From the NCBI GenBank assembly GCA_902493795.1, contig CABUQZ010000003.1:1-64000 (forward strand): 64,000 nt of DNA, given 5' to 3'. The translations under genes were made by a program, and so were the position numbers. Shown in pieces: positions 8,111-15,656 of the stretch. Origin of the DNA: an uncultured Clostridium sp. (GTDB lineage Bacteria > Bacillota_I > Bacilli_A > RF39 > UBA660). The notes below the pieces were generated by a model that saw only the letters and a list, made by a program, of their open reading frames with translations, was not told where the DNA came from and did no database searches. The first letter of the stretch is position 1, and every line of letters starts with the position of its first letter.

Positions 8111-8842
8111 CTAAAGATGCTTATTTTCTTTCTTTTCATATAATGATTTAATTATTCTTTCTGCTAAAAATGGTTCGCAATTACTCTTTATATATTCGAT
8201 TTGTGTATCAAAATCAACTTCTCTGATATTATCAGAAAATAACATTTTTAGTAATTCATTATTTGAATAAAAACTTACAAAAGCAGCTTTTCTTAATTTT
8301 TCTTTATCTATTTTTGTTATGTCTAAATCTAAGCCATTTATTTTAGCAAGAGTCTCTACAAATTCTCTTTGAGCTCTTCCATTTCCTTCACGAAAGGCAT
8401 GCATAGCATTTATATCACCATATAATTGTGCTAATTTATCTATTTTCGTGTCGTTATCATAATCAAGAAAATAGTTTTCTTTTTCTAATTTACCAAATAT
8501 ATCATTTGCGAAGGCATCAATATTTTGATAGAAGCAGAAGCAAGTTCCAGCAAAAAGGCTTCCATCTTCTCTTACAGAGTCCCTTGACATTTCACAGCGT
8601 CTAACTTCTCCTGCCCAATCATAGATATCTTGAAATAGATAATGATGAATATTTTTTAAATGTTTAAAATCAAAAGAACCTTTAATAGGATGTTTTATAA
8701 GTTCTAACATACGAAGTGCAACAAAGTCTTTTTCTGCAGAATCTAAAACAAGTTGTGAATGAATATTTTTTCTGTTAACCAGTACTGTTGTTCCTGGATA
8801 ATAATAATCTTTCCAATTTTTAAATTCTTTTTTTTGCGCCAT
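8111..8842 (-). CDS. Fic/DOC family protein (toxin of a toxin-antitoxin pair)
   Basis: A 243-residue Fic-domain protein. The signature HAFREGNGRAQREF (about residues 148-161) matches HxFxxGNGR, with the catalytic His, the phosphate-binding loop Asn/Gly and the second Arg. The second position is Ala instead of Pro. Fic enzymes usually transfer AMP from ATP to a target protein. The N-terminal GTTVLVNRKNI region resembles VbhT/BepA-like proteins with a flap (DSVREDGSLFAG). The ATG starts two bases after the antitoxin stop, within AGAGATAATATG, so the pair is translationally coupled. Substrate and toxicity are inferred from the family. Confidence 0.9.
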   Translation of the reverse strand: MAQKKEFKNWKDYYYPGTTVLVNRKNIHSQLVLDSAEKDFVALRMLELIKHPIKGSFDFKHLKNIHHYLFQDIYDWAGEVRRCEMSRDSVREDGSLFAGTCFCFYQNIDAFANDIFGKLEKENYFLDYDNDTKIDKLAQLYGDINAMHAFREGNGRAQREFVETLAKINGLDLDITKIDKEKLRKAAFVSFYSNNELLKMLFSDNIREVDFDTQIEYIKSNCEPFLAERIIKSLYEKKENKHL

Positions 8843-8843
8843 A

Positions 8844-9056
8844 TTATCTCTTCTTTACTAGATTGTTCTCTAATTCTTGTTCCATTCTGTTGTATTTTTC
8901 AATTGCTTCATCGTAAATTCTTCTTACTTCATCAGAACTCACTTTTTTTTCAGCAACACTTTTTAACGTTCTTAAAGTACCTTTAGAAGGTTTTCCACCT
9001 TCTTGCTCCATTGCTCTTCCAATTTTACAAACTTGTTCCTCTATTTCTTCATTCAT
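8844..9056 (-). CDS. VbhA-like small antitoxin paired with Fic
   Basis: A 70-residue helical, highly charged protein directly upstream of the Fic gene. I chose ATG 9056 (MNEEIEEQV), which has GAGGTGG five bases before it; the in-frame GTG at 9065 has no ribosome site. VbhA-type antitoxins inhibit class I Fic proteins with a helix carrying (S/T)xxxE(G/N), whose Glu blocks ATP binding. Here the best match is AMEQEG (about residues 15-20), which has the Glu-Gly but Ala in the Ser/Thr position. The downstream half (VSSDEVRRIYDEAIEKYNRMEQ) is also helical. Assignment rests on position, size and that motif. Confidence 0.7.
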   Translation of the reverse strand: MNEEIEEQVCKIGRAMEQEGGKPSKGTLRTLKSVAEKKVSSDEVRRIYDEAIEKYNRMEQELENNLVKKR

Positions 9057-9074
9057 AGATTCCACCTCACTATA

Positions 9075-9103
9075 ATTATACTAAAGGAAAGGATTAGATT
9101 AAA
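9075..9103 (-). promoter_or_regulatory. Possible promoter of the antitoxin-Fic pair
   Basis: TATAAT (9075-9080) with a weak TTTAAT 17 bases upstream on the minus strand. A start near 9068 would give a very short leader containing GAGGTGG. Confidence 0.4.
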
Positions 9104-9135
9104 CACAAAATATAAATAAAATTTTATTTTTTAAA

Positions 9136-11673
9136 TTATTTTAGTAATTCTTCTAATTTTTTCTTTTCTTCTTCTAATTTAATTTTATCCATTTCTACAA
9201 TATTTTGTGGTGCTTTATTAACATAGTTTTCATTTGATAATAATTTTTCTCTTCTTTCAATAGAAGCTTTTAGCGTTTTTATTTGTGCTTCTTTAGCTTC
9301 TTTATCTTTTTCAGTTTCAACTTTTTCAAAGAATATAGTTGCTTTTACTCTATTTGAGAATACTTTATATGAATGTATCTCTAGTGGAACATTTACAAGA
9401 GTATCATTATCAAGTTTTAACATCTTTATTATTAAATCATTATCAGTATTTGTTTCAAACATTACTTTCATATCTTTAGTAATATTGTTTTCTTGTTTTA
9501 CATTTCTAAAGTTTTTGATAAATTGTACTGTATCATCTATTTCTTGCTCTTCAGAATCAAAAGTATACTTTTTAGTATATTTTGGATACTCTGATATCAT
9601 TATTGATTCTTCTTCTTTTATTGGTAACATTTGATATATTTCTTCTGTTACAAAAGGCATAAATGGATGAAGCATTTTTAATATTCCTGTTAATATATAG
9701 CAAAGTGTACTTTTAGTTTGTTCTTCGTTAATTCTATATTTTGCCATTTCGATATATGAGTCACAGAAATTTGTCCAAATAAAGTTATAAAGTGATGACC
9801 CTGCATTATTAAATTCAAACTTATCCATATTTTTCTTTACTTCGCGAATAGTTTTTTCATACTTAGTTAGAATCCATTTATCTTCACTTTTTAAATTATT
9901 TAAATTTATCTTTTTTAAGTCCCCTATATTTGATAATACAAATCTTGAAGCATTCCAAATTTTGTTGATAAAGTTCCAAGTTGATGCGATTTTTTCTTCA
10001 TCAAAACGCATATCTGTTCCTGCTCTTACATCAGTTGCTAAGTAATATCTTAAAGCATCTGCTCCATACTTATCTATCATATCAAATGGATCTATTCCAT
10101 TTCCTAGACTCTTACTAAATTTTCTTCCTTGTTTATCACGAATAAGTCCGTGAATTAAACAGTGTTCAAATGGTCTTTTTCCTAGAAGTTCTTCTGCTTG
10201 GAAAGTCATTCTGTTTACCCAGAATGGAATAATATCATATCCTGTTGCTAGAACGCTGTTTGGAAAATACTTATTTAATAAATCTGTGTTATCAGGCCAT
10301 CCTAGAGTTGCAAAAGGCCAAAGTGCACTTGAAAACCATGTATCTAGTACATCTTCATCTTGTACCCATCCTTCTTCTTTTGGCGCTTCAACTCCAACGT
10401 ACACTTCGTCACCTTTATACCATGCTGGAATTCTATGTCCCCACCAAAGTTGTCTTGATATACACCAGTCATAAGTTATTTCCATCCAGTGATTCATTAT
10501 TTTCTCATAACGAGATGGAACAAAATGTACTTTTTCATCTTTATTCTTTTGTGTTTTTAAAACTCTATCTGCAAGTGGTCTCATTTTAACAAACCATTGT
10601 TTTTTAATCATTGGTTCAACCATAACTCCAGTACGTTCACTGTGACCTACTTCATGGACAATTGGTTCAACTTTAAGAAGCAATCCTTCTTTTTCTAAAT
10701 CTTTTAATAGTTCTTCACGACATTTTTCTCTAGTCATTCCACAGTATTTTCCTGCATTTTCGTTCATAGTTGCATCATCATTAATTACAACTATTCTTTC
10801 TAAGTTATGTCTATTTCCTACTTCAAAGTCGTTAGGATCATGCGCTGGAGTTATTTTAACTGCACCTGTTCCTTTTGTCATATCAGCATGTTCATCTGTA
10901 ATTATTGGAATTTCTTTGTTAACTATTGGAAGAATAACATTTTTACCAACAAATTTTTTGTATCTTTTATCTTTTTCATTTACTGCTACTGCTGTATCTC
11001 CAAATAATGTTTCAGGACGAGTTGTAGCAACATCGATAAAGTCATCACTATCTGCTAGTTTATATTTCAAGTGATAAAATGCACTTTTTTCTTCACTATA
11101 GATAACTTCTTCATTTGATAAAGCGGTTTTAGCTGCTGGATCCCAGTTAATTATTTTTTCTCCACGATAGATTAACCCTTTATTATAGTAGTCTACAAAT
11201 ACTTTTCTTACTGCTTTTGCAATACCATCATCAAGAGTAAATCTTTCTTTTGTATAATCAAGAGCTATTCCCATTTTTGCCCATTGTTCTCTAATTACTT
11301 TAGCATGGTAATCTGTCCATTCCCAACAAGCATCAAGAAATTTTTCTCTTCCATATTCATATTTATTTATTCCTTCATCTTTTAGTTTTTTTACAACTTT
11401 TGCTTCTGTTGCAATTGCAGCATGGTCCATTCCAGGAAGCCATAAAGTATCGAAACCTTCCATTTTCTTATAACGAATTATAATATCTTGTAATGTTACA
11501 TCCCAAGCATGTCCTAAGTGAAGCACTCCAGTAACATTTGGAGGTGGAAGCACAATACTAAATGGTTTCTTAGTACTTTCAGGATCACATTTATAATATC
11601 CTTTATTTAACCAAAAATCATTTTTATCTTTTTCAACTTCTTCATGATTATATTTTTTATCTAATTCTTTCAT
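9136..11673 (-). CDS. valS: Valyl-tRNA synthetase
   Basis: An 845-residue class I synthetase that charges tRNA-Val and edits mischarged threonine. Visible marks are PPPNVTGVLHLGHAWD (HIGH-type motif HLGHA, about 48-56), the editing domain with TTRPETLFGDTAVAVN, the GRKFSKSLGN (KMSKS) motif at about 520, the anticodon-binding domain and a C-terminal coiled-coil arm rich in Lys/Glu (about 790-845). The length is slightly shorter than typical (about 880). The ATG overlaps the stop of the HD-domain gene by four bases (AAGGA upstream), so it is the second gene of a T-box-controlled operon. No terminator stem is obvious after its stop at 9136. Confidence 0.97.
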   Translation of the reverse strand: MKELDKKYNHEEVEKDKNDFWLNKGYYKCDPESTKKPFSIVLPPPNVTGVLHLGHAWDVTLQDIIIRYKKMEGFDTLWLPGMDHAAIATEAKVVKKLKDEGINKYEYGREKFLDACWEWTDYHAKVIREQWAKMGIALDYTKERFTLDDGIAKAVRKVFVDYYNKGLIYRGEKIINWDPAAKTALSNEEVIYSEEKSAFYHLKYKLADSDDFIDVATTRPETLFGDTAVAVNEKDKRYKKFVGKNVILPIVNKEIPIITDEHADMTKGTGAVKITPAHDPNDFEVGNRHNLERIVVINDDATMNENAGKYCGMTREKCREELLKDLEKEGLLLKVEPIVHEVGHSERTGVMVEPMIKKQWFVKMRPLADRVLKTQKNKDEKVHFVPSRYEKIMNHWMEITYDWCISRQLWWGHRIPAWYKGDEVYVGVEAPKEEGWVQDEDVLDTWFSSALWPFATLGWPDNTDLLNKYFPNSVLATGYDIIPFWVNRMTFQAEELLGKRPFEHCLIHGLIRDKQGRKFSKSLGNGIDPFDMIDKYGADALRYYLATDVRAGTDMRFDEEKIASTWNFINKIWNASRFVLSNIGDLKKINLNNLKSEDKWILTKYEKTIREVKKNMDKFEFNNAGSSLYNFIWTNFCDSYIEMAKYRINEEQTKSTLCYILTGILKMLHPFMPFVTEEIYQMLPIKEEESIMISEYPKYTKKYTFDSEEQEIDDTVQFIKNFRNVKQENNITKDMKVMFETNTDNDLIIKMLKLDNDTLVNVPLEIHSYKVFSNRVKATIFFEKVETEKDKEAKEAQIKTLKASIERREKLLSNENYVNKAPQNIVEMDKIKLEEEKKKLEELLK

Positions 11674-12425
11674 AACAATTCCTTCTTCTTATCTAAATAT
11701 TCATATATTTCTTTTTTTATTTTATTAAATTCTTCTATACTATTTTTTTTACATTTTATTTTATTTAAATACATATCTAAGTACTTTGTTCTTTGTAATA
11801 TTTCTATACTTTCCTTGAAGTTAATATCATATACAAAGGCTAGCTGTATAAGTATGGGGTCTGTTTTTCTTTTATTTTCTTTTATCTTTATTGGTTTATG
11901 ATTTTTAAAATCATTTAACAATTCACTATCTATTTCATTTTTATCAAAAATCAATTCAAAAGAATGTTCTTCACTCATCACCCGATAAATATCTACTTTA
12001 TCCATATCTCTTATCATTTTAGTAAAGAAGAGATTTCTTCCTGTTACTTTTTCACTTATTTCATATTTATTATGATTTTTAATGGCATCTTTAATTATTT
12101 CGTCGTTTTTACTATCTTCTATAAAATCTCTAATATGACCTTTATCAAATAAATAAACACAGCTTTCATCAGCATGATCAGTTTTAGTTTTAATATCAGA
12201 ACAGGCTTTATATTTTTTTACTTGTTCAAATCTTCCTATATCGTGCAGAAGACCAATATTCTTAGCAAGAATTTTATCTTCTTTTGACAATTTTAATTTA
12301 TCAGATAATTCTTCCATTAGTTTTTCTACTTCATATGAGTGTTTATATTTATATCTAATTTCTTTTTTTCTTCTATCGTAGTTTTTAATGTAATTATCAA
12401 ATGCTAGTTCTATTGTTTTATCCAT
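11670..12425 (-). CDS. HD-domain phosphohydrolase
   Basis: A 251-residue predicted metal-dependent phosphohydrolase. The HD-superfamily metal ligands are seen as His in KHSYEVEKL (about 29), LLHDIGRFEQ (about 60-63) and the later Asp in RDMDKVDIY (about 141). The family hydrolyses nucleotides or phosphodiesters; the substrate here is unknown. It is the first gene behind a T-box leader and overlaps valS by four bases, so its expression should rise when tRNA-Val is uncharged. The start codon lies directly after the T-run of the leader terminator, and its ribosome site is inside the terminator stem. Confidence 0.85.
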   Translation of the reverse strand: MDKTIELAFDNYIKNYDRRKKEIRYKYKHSYEVEKLMEELSDKLKLSKEDKILAKNIGLLHDIGRFEQVKKYKACSDIKTKTDHADESCVYLFDKGHIRDFIEDSKNDEIIKDAIKNHNKYEISEKVTGRNLFFTKMIRDMDKVDIYRVMSEEHSFELIFDKNEIDSELLNDFKNHKPIKIKENKRKTDPILIQLAFVYDINFKESIEILQRTKYLDMYLNKIKCKKNSIEEFNKIKKEIYEYLDKKKELL

Positions 12426-12426
12426 A

Positions 12427-12646
12427 AAAAAACTCCTCCTTAAAGTTTAAGGACGAGCTAACCGCGGTACCACCTTATTTTGTAGAATTATCTACACTCT
12501 CAATACTTTAACGCATGTATTACGGATATTTCCTATTTACTTAGAAATTCTGCTCTGTTGCTACCTTCCATTACTATTAATATTAGTTTTCACCAAACAC
12601 TAACTCTCTTTAAATATTCGTAATGTACTCCTCAACGTCATTGCAA
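12427..12646 (-). promoter_or_regulatory. T-box leader (tRNA-Val responsive) controlling the HD-domain gene and valS
   Basis: The minus strand carries the T-box core AAGGTGGTACCGCG (12466-12479) and the stem I landmarks AGAGAG and TTGGTGAAAAC. GTAATG/CATTAC and CAAC/GTTG frame the specifier loop. In the 3' side of that loop, GAAGGTAG, the expected triplet is GTA (12562-12564), a valine codon, matching valS downstream. The terminator at the end pairs TCCTTAA with TTAAGGA and is followed by seven Ts. Uncharged tRNA-Val pairing should favour the antiterminator and allow transcription. Confidence 0.93.
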
Positions 12647-12654
12647 TTAAGTGT

Positions 12655-12683
12655 ATTATAATCAATTTTTTTAAATTTGTAAA
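12655..12683 (-). promoter_or_regulatory. Promoter of the T-box operon
   Basis: TTTACA (12678-12683) and TATAAT (12655-12660) on the minus strand with a 17-base spacer. It places the transcript start a few bases upstream of the T-box stem I. Confidence 0.85.
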
Positions 12684-12710
12684 TATCTTATAATTTTAAG
12701 TTTATTTTTT

Positions 12711-13685
12711 TTAACTTAGTTTTAATTCTTCTGTTTTTTCTTGTTCTTTTGCTAACAACATATCAACATTTTCTTGAAAGGTATCAAGTGCTTTATTTGT
12801 TGTATCATAAACGTCTTGAACATCAATTCCTAGAAATTCTGCTATATCGTTTGCTTTAAATCTTTTTCCTCCAGCTCCTAATCTTAAACAAAATATTATT
12901 GCTTCTTTTGGCGTCATTACTTCAAGTAAGGTTGTAAAGCTTGGTTTTGTTAGTATCTCTAACATTTCTTTTAATCCATCTTTAGTTGTTAAACTGTTTA
13001 TATTACTTTCTTCATTTTGACTAGCTATTTCAGGTTGTATTTGTTTTTGTGGTTCAATAGGCTCTGGTACTTCTCTTTGTGGTGTTTTTTCTTGTTCTAC
13101 TGATTCCTGGGTAGTTTGTACTTGTTTTAATTCTTCTGAACTTTCAATTGTTCCTTCTTGAACATCTTTTTTATCTTTTTTTAATCCATTAGGAATTCTT
13201 TTTGATAGTTGTCTTTCTAATTTACGAATTATAGTATTATGCAAGATCAATATCTCGTTTGGAGTAAGTTTTCTTTCCTCTTTTGGATTTTCTAAATCAC
13301 TACCAAATCTAATTCTAATTATCTCTTTTTGATTATCTGGTAAAGCATCAACTAATTTATCTATTTCTTCCTTTGGATAGTCGCTTAACGCCTCATATAA
13401 TGAAGTTATTTTTCTATTTCTTTTCTGTCCACTATTTTTATTACTATTTTGAGTTTTAAATTTTTTTCTTAAGTGTCTTCTTATTTTAGGAATTAGAGAT
13501 GCGTAAAAATAGTCTTTTTCTTCCTTTGTATAGTCTTCTGGTGGATTTGGATTATTTAAATCATTACCATATCTTCTTCTTAATGACTGATGTTCTTTTT
13601 CACTTAACTCATCTATAATCTCATCTATATTTTCTTTAGTATATTCATTAAAATATGTATATATTGATTGTACTTTTCTTGCCAT
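12711..13685 (-). CDS. Sigma-region-4-like modular protein, paralog 3 of 3
   Basis: A 324-residue protein of an unnamed family. It has two N-terminal repeats of about 75 residues (about 5-77 and 93-165). Each has SIYxYF/SLYEAL, a PKEEIDKLV helix, LPDNQKEIIRIRFGSDLENP and a helical IPKIRRxL end. The IIRIRFG core resembles sigma-70 region 4.1 (VLRLRFGLD). A Gln/Glu/Pro-rich linker (about 170-228) leads to a C-terminal module (about 240-315) with LTPKEA-like text and a helix-turn-helix-like AEFLGIDVQDVYDTTNKAL, again like region 4.2. AAGGTGA lies ten bases before the ATG. It is the last gene of the operon from 18126. The role is unknown; DNA or RNA-polymerase binding is inferred. Confidence 0.75.
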   Translation of the reverse strand: MARKVQSIYTYFNEYTKENIDEIIDELSEKEHQSLRRRYGNDLNNPNPPEDYTKEEKDYFYASLIPKIRRHLRKKFKTQNSNKNSGQKRNRKITSLYEALSDYPKEEIDKLVDALPDNQKEIIRIRFGSDLENPKEERKLTPNEILILHNTIIRKLERQLSKRIPNGLKKDKKDVQEGTIESSEELKQVQTTQESVEQEKTPQREVPEPIEPQKQIQPEIASQNEESNINSLTTKDGLKEMLEILTKPSFTTLLEVMTPKEAIIFCLRLGAGGKRFKANDIAEFLGIDVQDVYDTTNKALDTFQENVDMLLAKEQEKTEELKLS

Positions 13686-13702
13686 GGGTTATTTCACCTT
13701 TT

Positions 13703-14662
13703 TTAATTTCTTTTTGCAAGATTTTCTCTACTTGCATTTTTTATGTTAAGTTCCAATTTTTGAAGTTTTTCTTCTTCTTTTTCTAATAACATATCAACAT
13801 TTTCTTGAAATGCATCAAGTGCTTTATTTGTTGTATCATAAACATCTTGAACATCGATTTCTAGAAATTCTGCTATATCGTTTGCTTTAAATGCTTTTCC
13901 TCCAGTTCCTAATCTTAAAGAGAATATTATTGCTTCTTTTGGCGTTAGTGCTTCAAGCAATATTGTGAAGCTTGGTTTTGTTAGTATTTCTAACATTTCT
14001 TTTAGTCCTTCTCTAGTTGTTAAACTGTTTATATTACTTTCTTCATTTTGATTAGGTATTTCAGGTTGTGTTTGTTCTTGTGGTTCAATAGTTTGTGGTC
14101 CAGGTGTTTGTGTTGTTTCTTCTTGTTGTTCTTTTCCTTGTTGAATTTCAGGTGTTACTTCTTGTTCATTTGCTTTATTTTTCATTATTCTTGCTAAATT
14201 TCTTTTTAGTTTTGGAATTATTGTATTATTAAGTGCTAATGATTCATTTCTAGTAAGATTTCGTTCTTCTTTAGGATTTTCTAAATCACTACCAAACCTA
14301 ATTCTAACTATCTCTTTTTGATTATCAGGTAGTGAAGCAACTAGTTTATCTATTTCTTCTTTTGGATAATCGCTTAAAGCATCATATAATGAAGTTATTT
14401 TTTTATTATTTCGTTTTCTACTATATTTTTCACAATTTGGATTTTTTAATCGTCTTCTTATTCTAGGAATTAGTGATCCATAGAAGGCATCTTTTTCTTT
14501 TTGGGTTAAGTTTTCTTGGGGATTGGGATTATTTAAATCATCACCATATCTTTTTCTCAATAAATCTCGATCTTCTTCACTTAAACTCTTTATAATTTCA
14601 TCTATTTTTTCTTTAGGAAATTCACTGAAATAGTCATATATTGATTGTATCTTATTTACCAT
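13703..14662 (-). CDS. Sigma-region-4-like modular protein, paralog 2 of 3
   Basis: A 319-residue paralog of the genes on both sides, with the same plan: repeat A (IYDYFSEFPKEKIDEIIKSL then LLRKRYGDDLNNP), repeat B (SLYDALSDYPKEEIDKLV then IVRIRFGSDLENP), a linker rich in Gln, Thr and Pro, and a C-terminal helix-turn-helix-like module ending FQENVDMLLEKEEEK. Long stretches match paralog 3 at the DNA level, especially in the C-terminal module, so this duplication is recent. AAGGAG lies nine bases before the ATG. It starts 49 bases after paralog 1 stops and ends 17 bases before paralog 3 starts. No catalytic residues are seen. Function unknown. Confidence 0.75.
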   Translation of the reverse strand: MVNKIQSIYDYFSEFPKEKIDEIIKSLSEEDRDLLRKRYGDDLNNPNPQENLTQKEKDAFYGSLIPRIRRRLKNPNCEKYSRKRNNKKITSLYDALSDYPKEEIDKLVASLPDNQKEIVRIRFGSDLENPKEERNLTRNESLALNNTIIPKLKRNLARIMKNKANEQEVTPEIQQGKEQQEETTQTPGPQTIEPQEQTQPEIPNQNEESNINSLTTREGLKEMLEILTKPSFTILLEALTPKEAIIFSLRLGTGGKAFKANDIAEFLEIDVQDVYDTTNKALDAFQENVDMLLEKEEEKLQKLELNIKNASRENLAKRN

Positions 14663-14711
14663 AAGTTCTTTCTCCTTTTTTTTATTTTTTTAGTACTTTT
14701 GGCTTTTATTT

Positions 14712-15635
14712 CTATTTTTTTATACTAAGGTTTATTTTTTTTACTTTTTCTCGTTCTGTTTCTAATAACATATCAATATTTTCCTGAAATATTCTTATCG
14801 CTTTTTTTGTTGTATCATTGATATCTTGAATATCAATTTCTAAAAACTCTGCTATATCATTTGCTTTATAAGCCTTTCCTGTTATTCCTAGCCTTAAAGA
14901 AAATATTATAGCTTCTTTTGGAGTTAATGCCTTAAGTAAAGTCGTGAAACTCGGTTTTGATATTATTTCTAACATTTCATTTAATCCTTCTTTAGTTGTT
15001 AGACTGTTTGTACTGTTTTCTTCTTTTTGATTAGTTGTTTTAGATTGTGTTCTTAGATCTATTTCCAATACTTGAGAAGTTTTTGGTTGTTCTCCCATAT
15101 CTATACTTTTGATTGGTTTATTTTGGGATTGTTTAATCATTTCTTCTTTTATTTCATCAGATCTCTTTTTAGATAATTTTATTCTTATCTTAGGAATTAT
15201 TGCACTATAAAGTGTTGTTAATTCTTTTTTAGTAAGATTTCTTTCGCTTACAGGATTATTTAAATCATCACCATATCTAATTCTAATTATTTCTTTTTGA
15301 CTATCAGGTAATTCAGCTATTTCTTCATTTATTTCTTCTTTTGAGTACCCTATTAATAGTTCATATATTGTTTTTATCTTTCTTGGCTTTTTTTCCTCTT
15401 TTCCATTTTCTAAAATGTTTAACTGTCTTAATATTTTATGATATATCACTTTAAAGAAGAATTCTGAATCCTCTTTTTTTATTTCATTACACAATTTAGG
15501 ACTATTAAAATCATCACCATATCTATCTCTTAATATTCGTTGTTCTTCTTCATTTAGGCCTTTTATAACTTCATCTACCATCTCTTTTGGAAAATTTTTA
15601 AAACAAGTATATATTGATTGTAATCGTCTTGGCAT
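14712..15635 (-). CDS. Sigma-region-4-like modular protein, paralog 1 of 3
   Basis: A 307-residue paralog, the most diverged of the three. Repeat A is SIYTCFKNFPKEMVDEVI with ILRDRYGDDFNSP; repeat B is TIYELLIGYSKEEINEEI with IIRIRYGDDLNNP. The C-terminal module (about 215-300) keeps LTPKEAIIFSLRLGITGKAY and AEFLEIDIQDINDTT. The linker is shorter and less repetitive. AAGGAGG lies before the ATG. The gene begins 21 bases after the sigma-factor stop, so it is probably made together with that factor. Because the C-terminal module also occurs at the end of the sigma factor, a shared binding partner is a reasonable inference. Confidence 0.75.
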   Translation of the reverse strand: MPRRLQSIYTCFKNFPKEMVDEVIKGLNEEEQRILRDRYGDDFNSPKLCNEIKKEDSEFFFKVIYHKILRQLNILENGKEEKKPRKIKTIYELLIGYSKEEINEEIAELPDSQKEIIRIRYGDDLNNPVSERNLTKKELTTLYSAIIPKIRIKLSKKRSDEIKEEMIKQSQNKPIKSIDMGEQPKTSQVLEIDLRTQSKTTNQKEENSTNSLTTKEGLNEMLEIISKPSFTTLLKALTPKEAIIFSLRLGITGKAYKANDIAEFLEIDIQDINDTTKKAIRIFQENIDMLLETEREKVKKINLSIKK

Positions 15636-15656
15636 GATGATATACTCCTCCTTTTC

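Noticed and set aside
12690..12711. Terminator after the last sigma-operon paralog
   Set aside because: Only a weak AAGTT/AACTT pairing next to a T-run; transcription may continue into the T-box promoter region.
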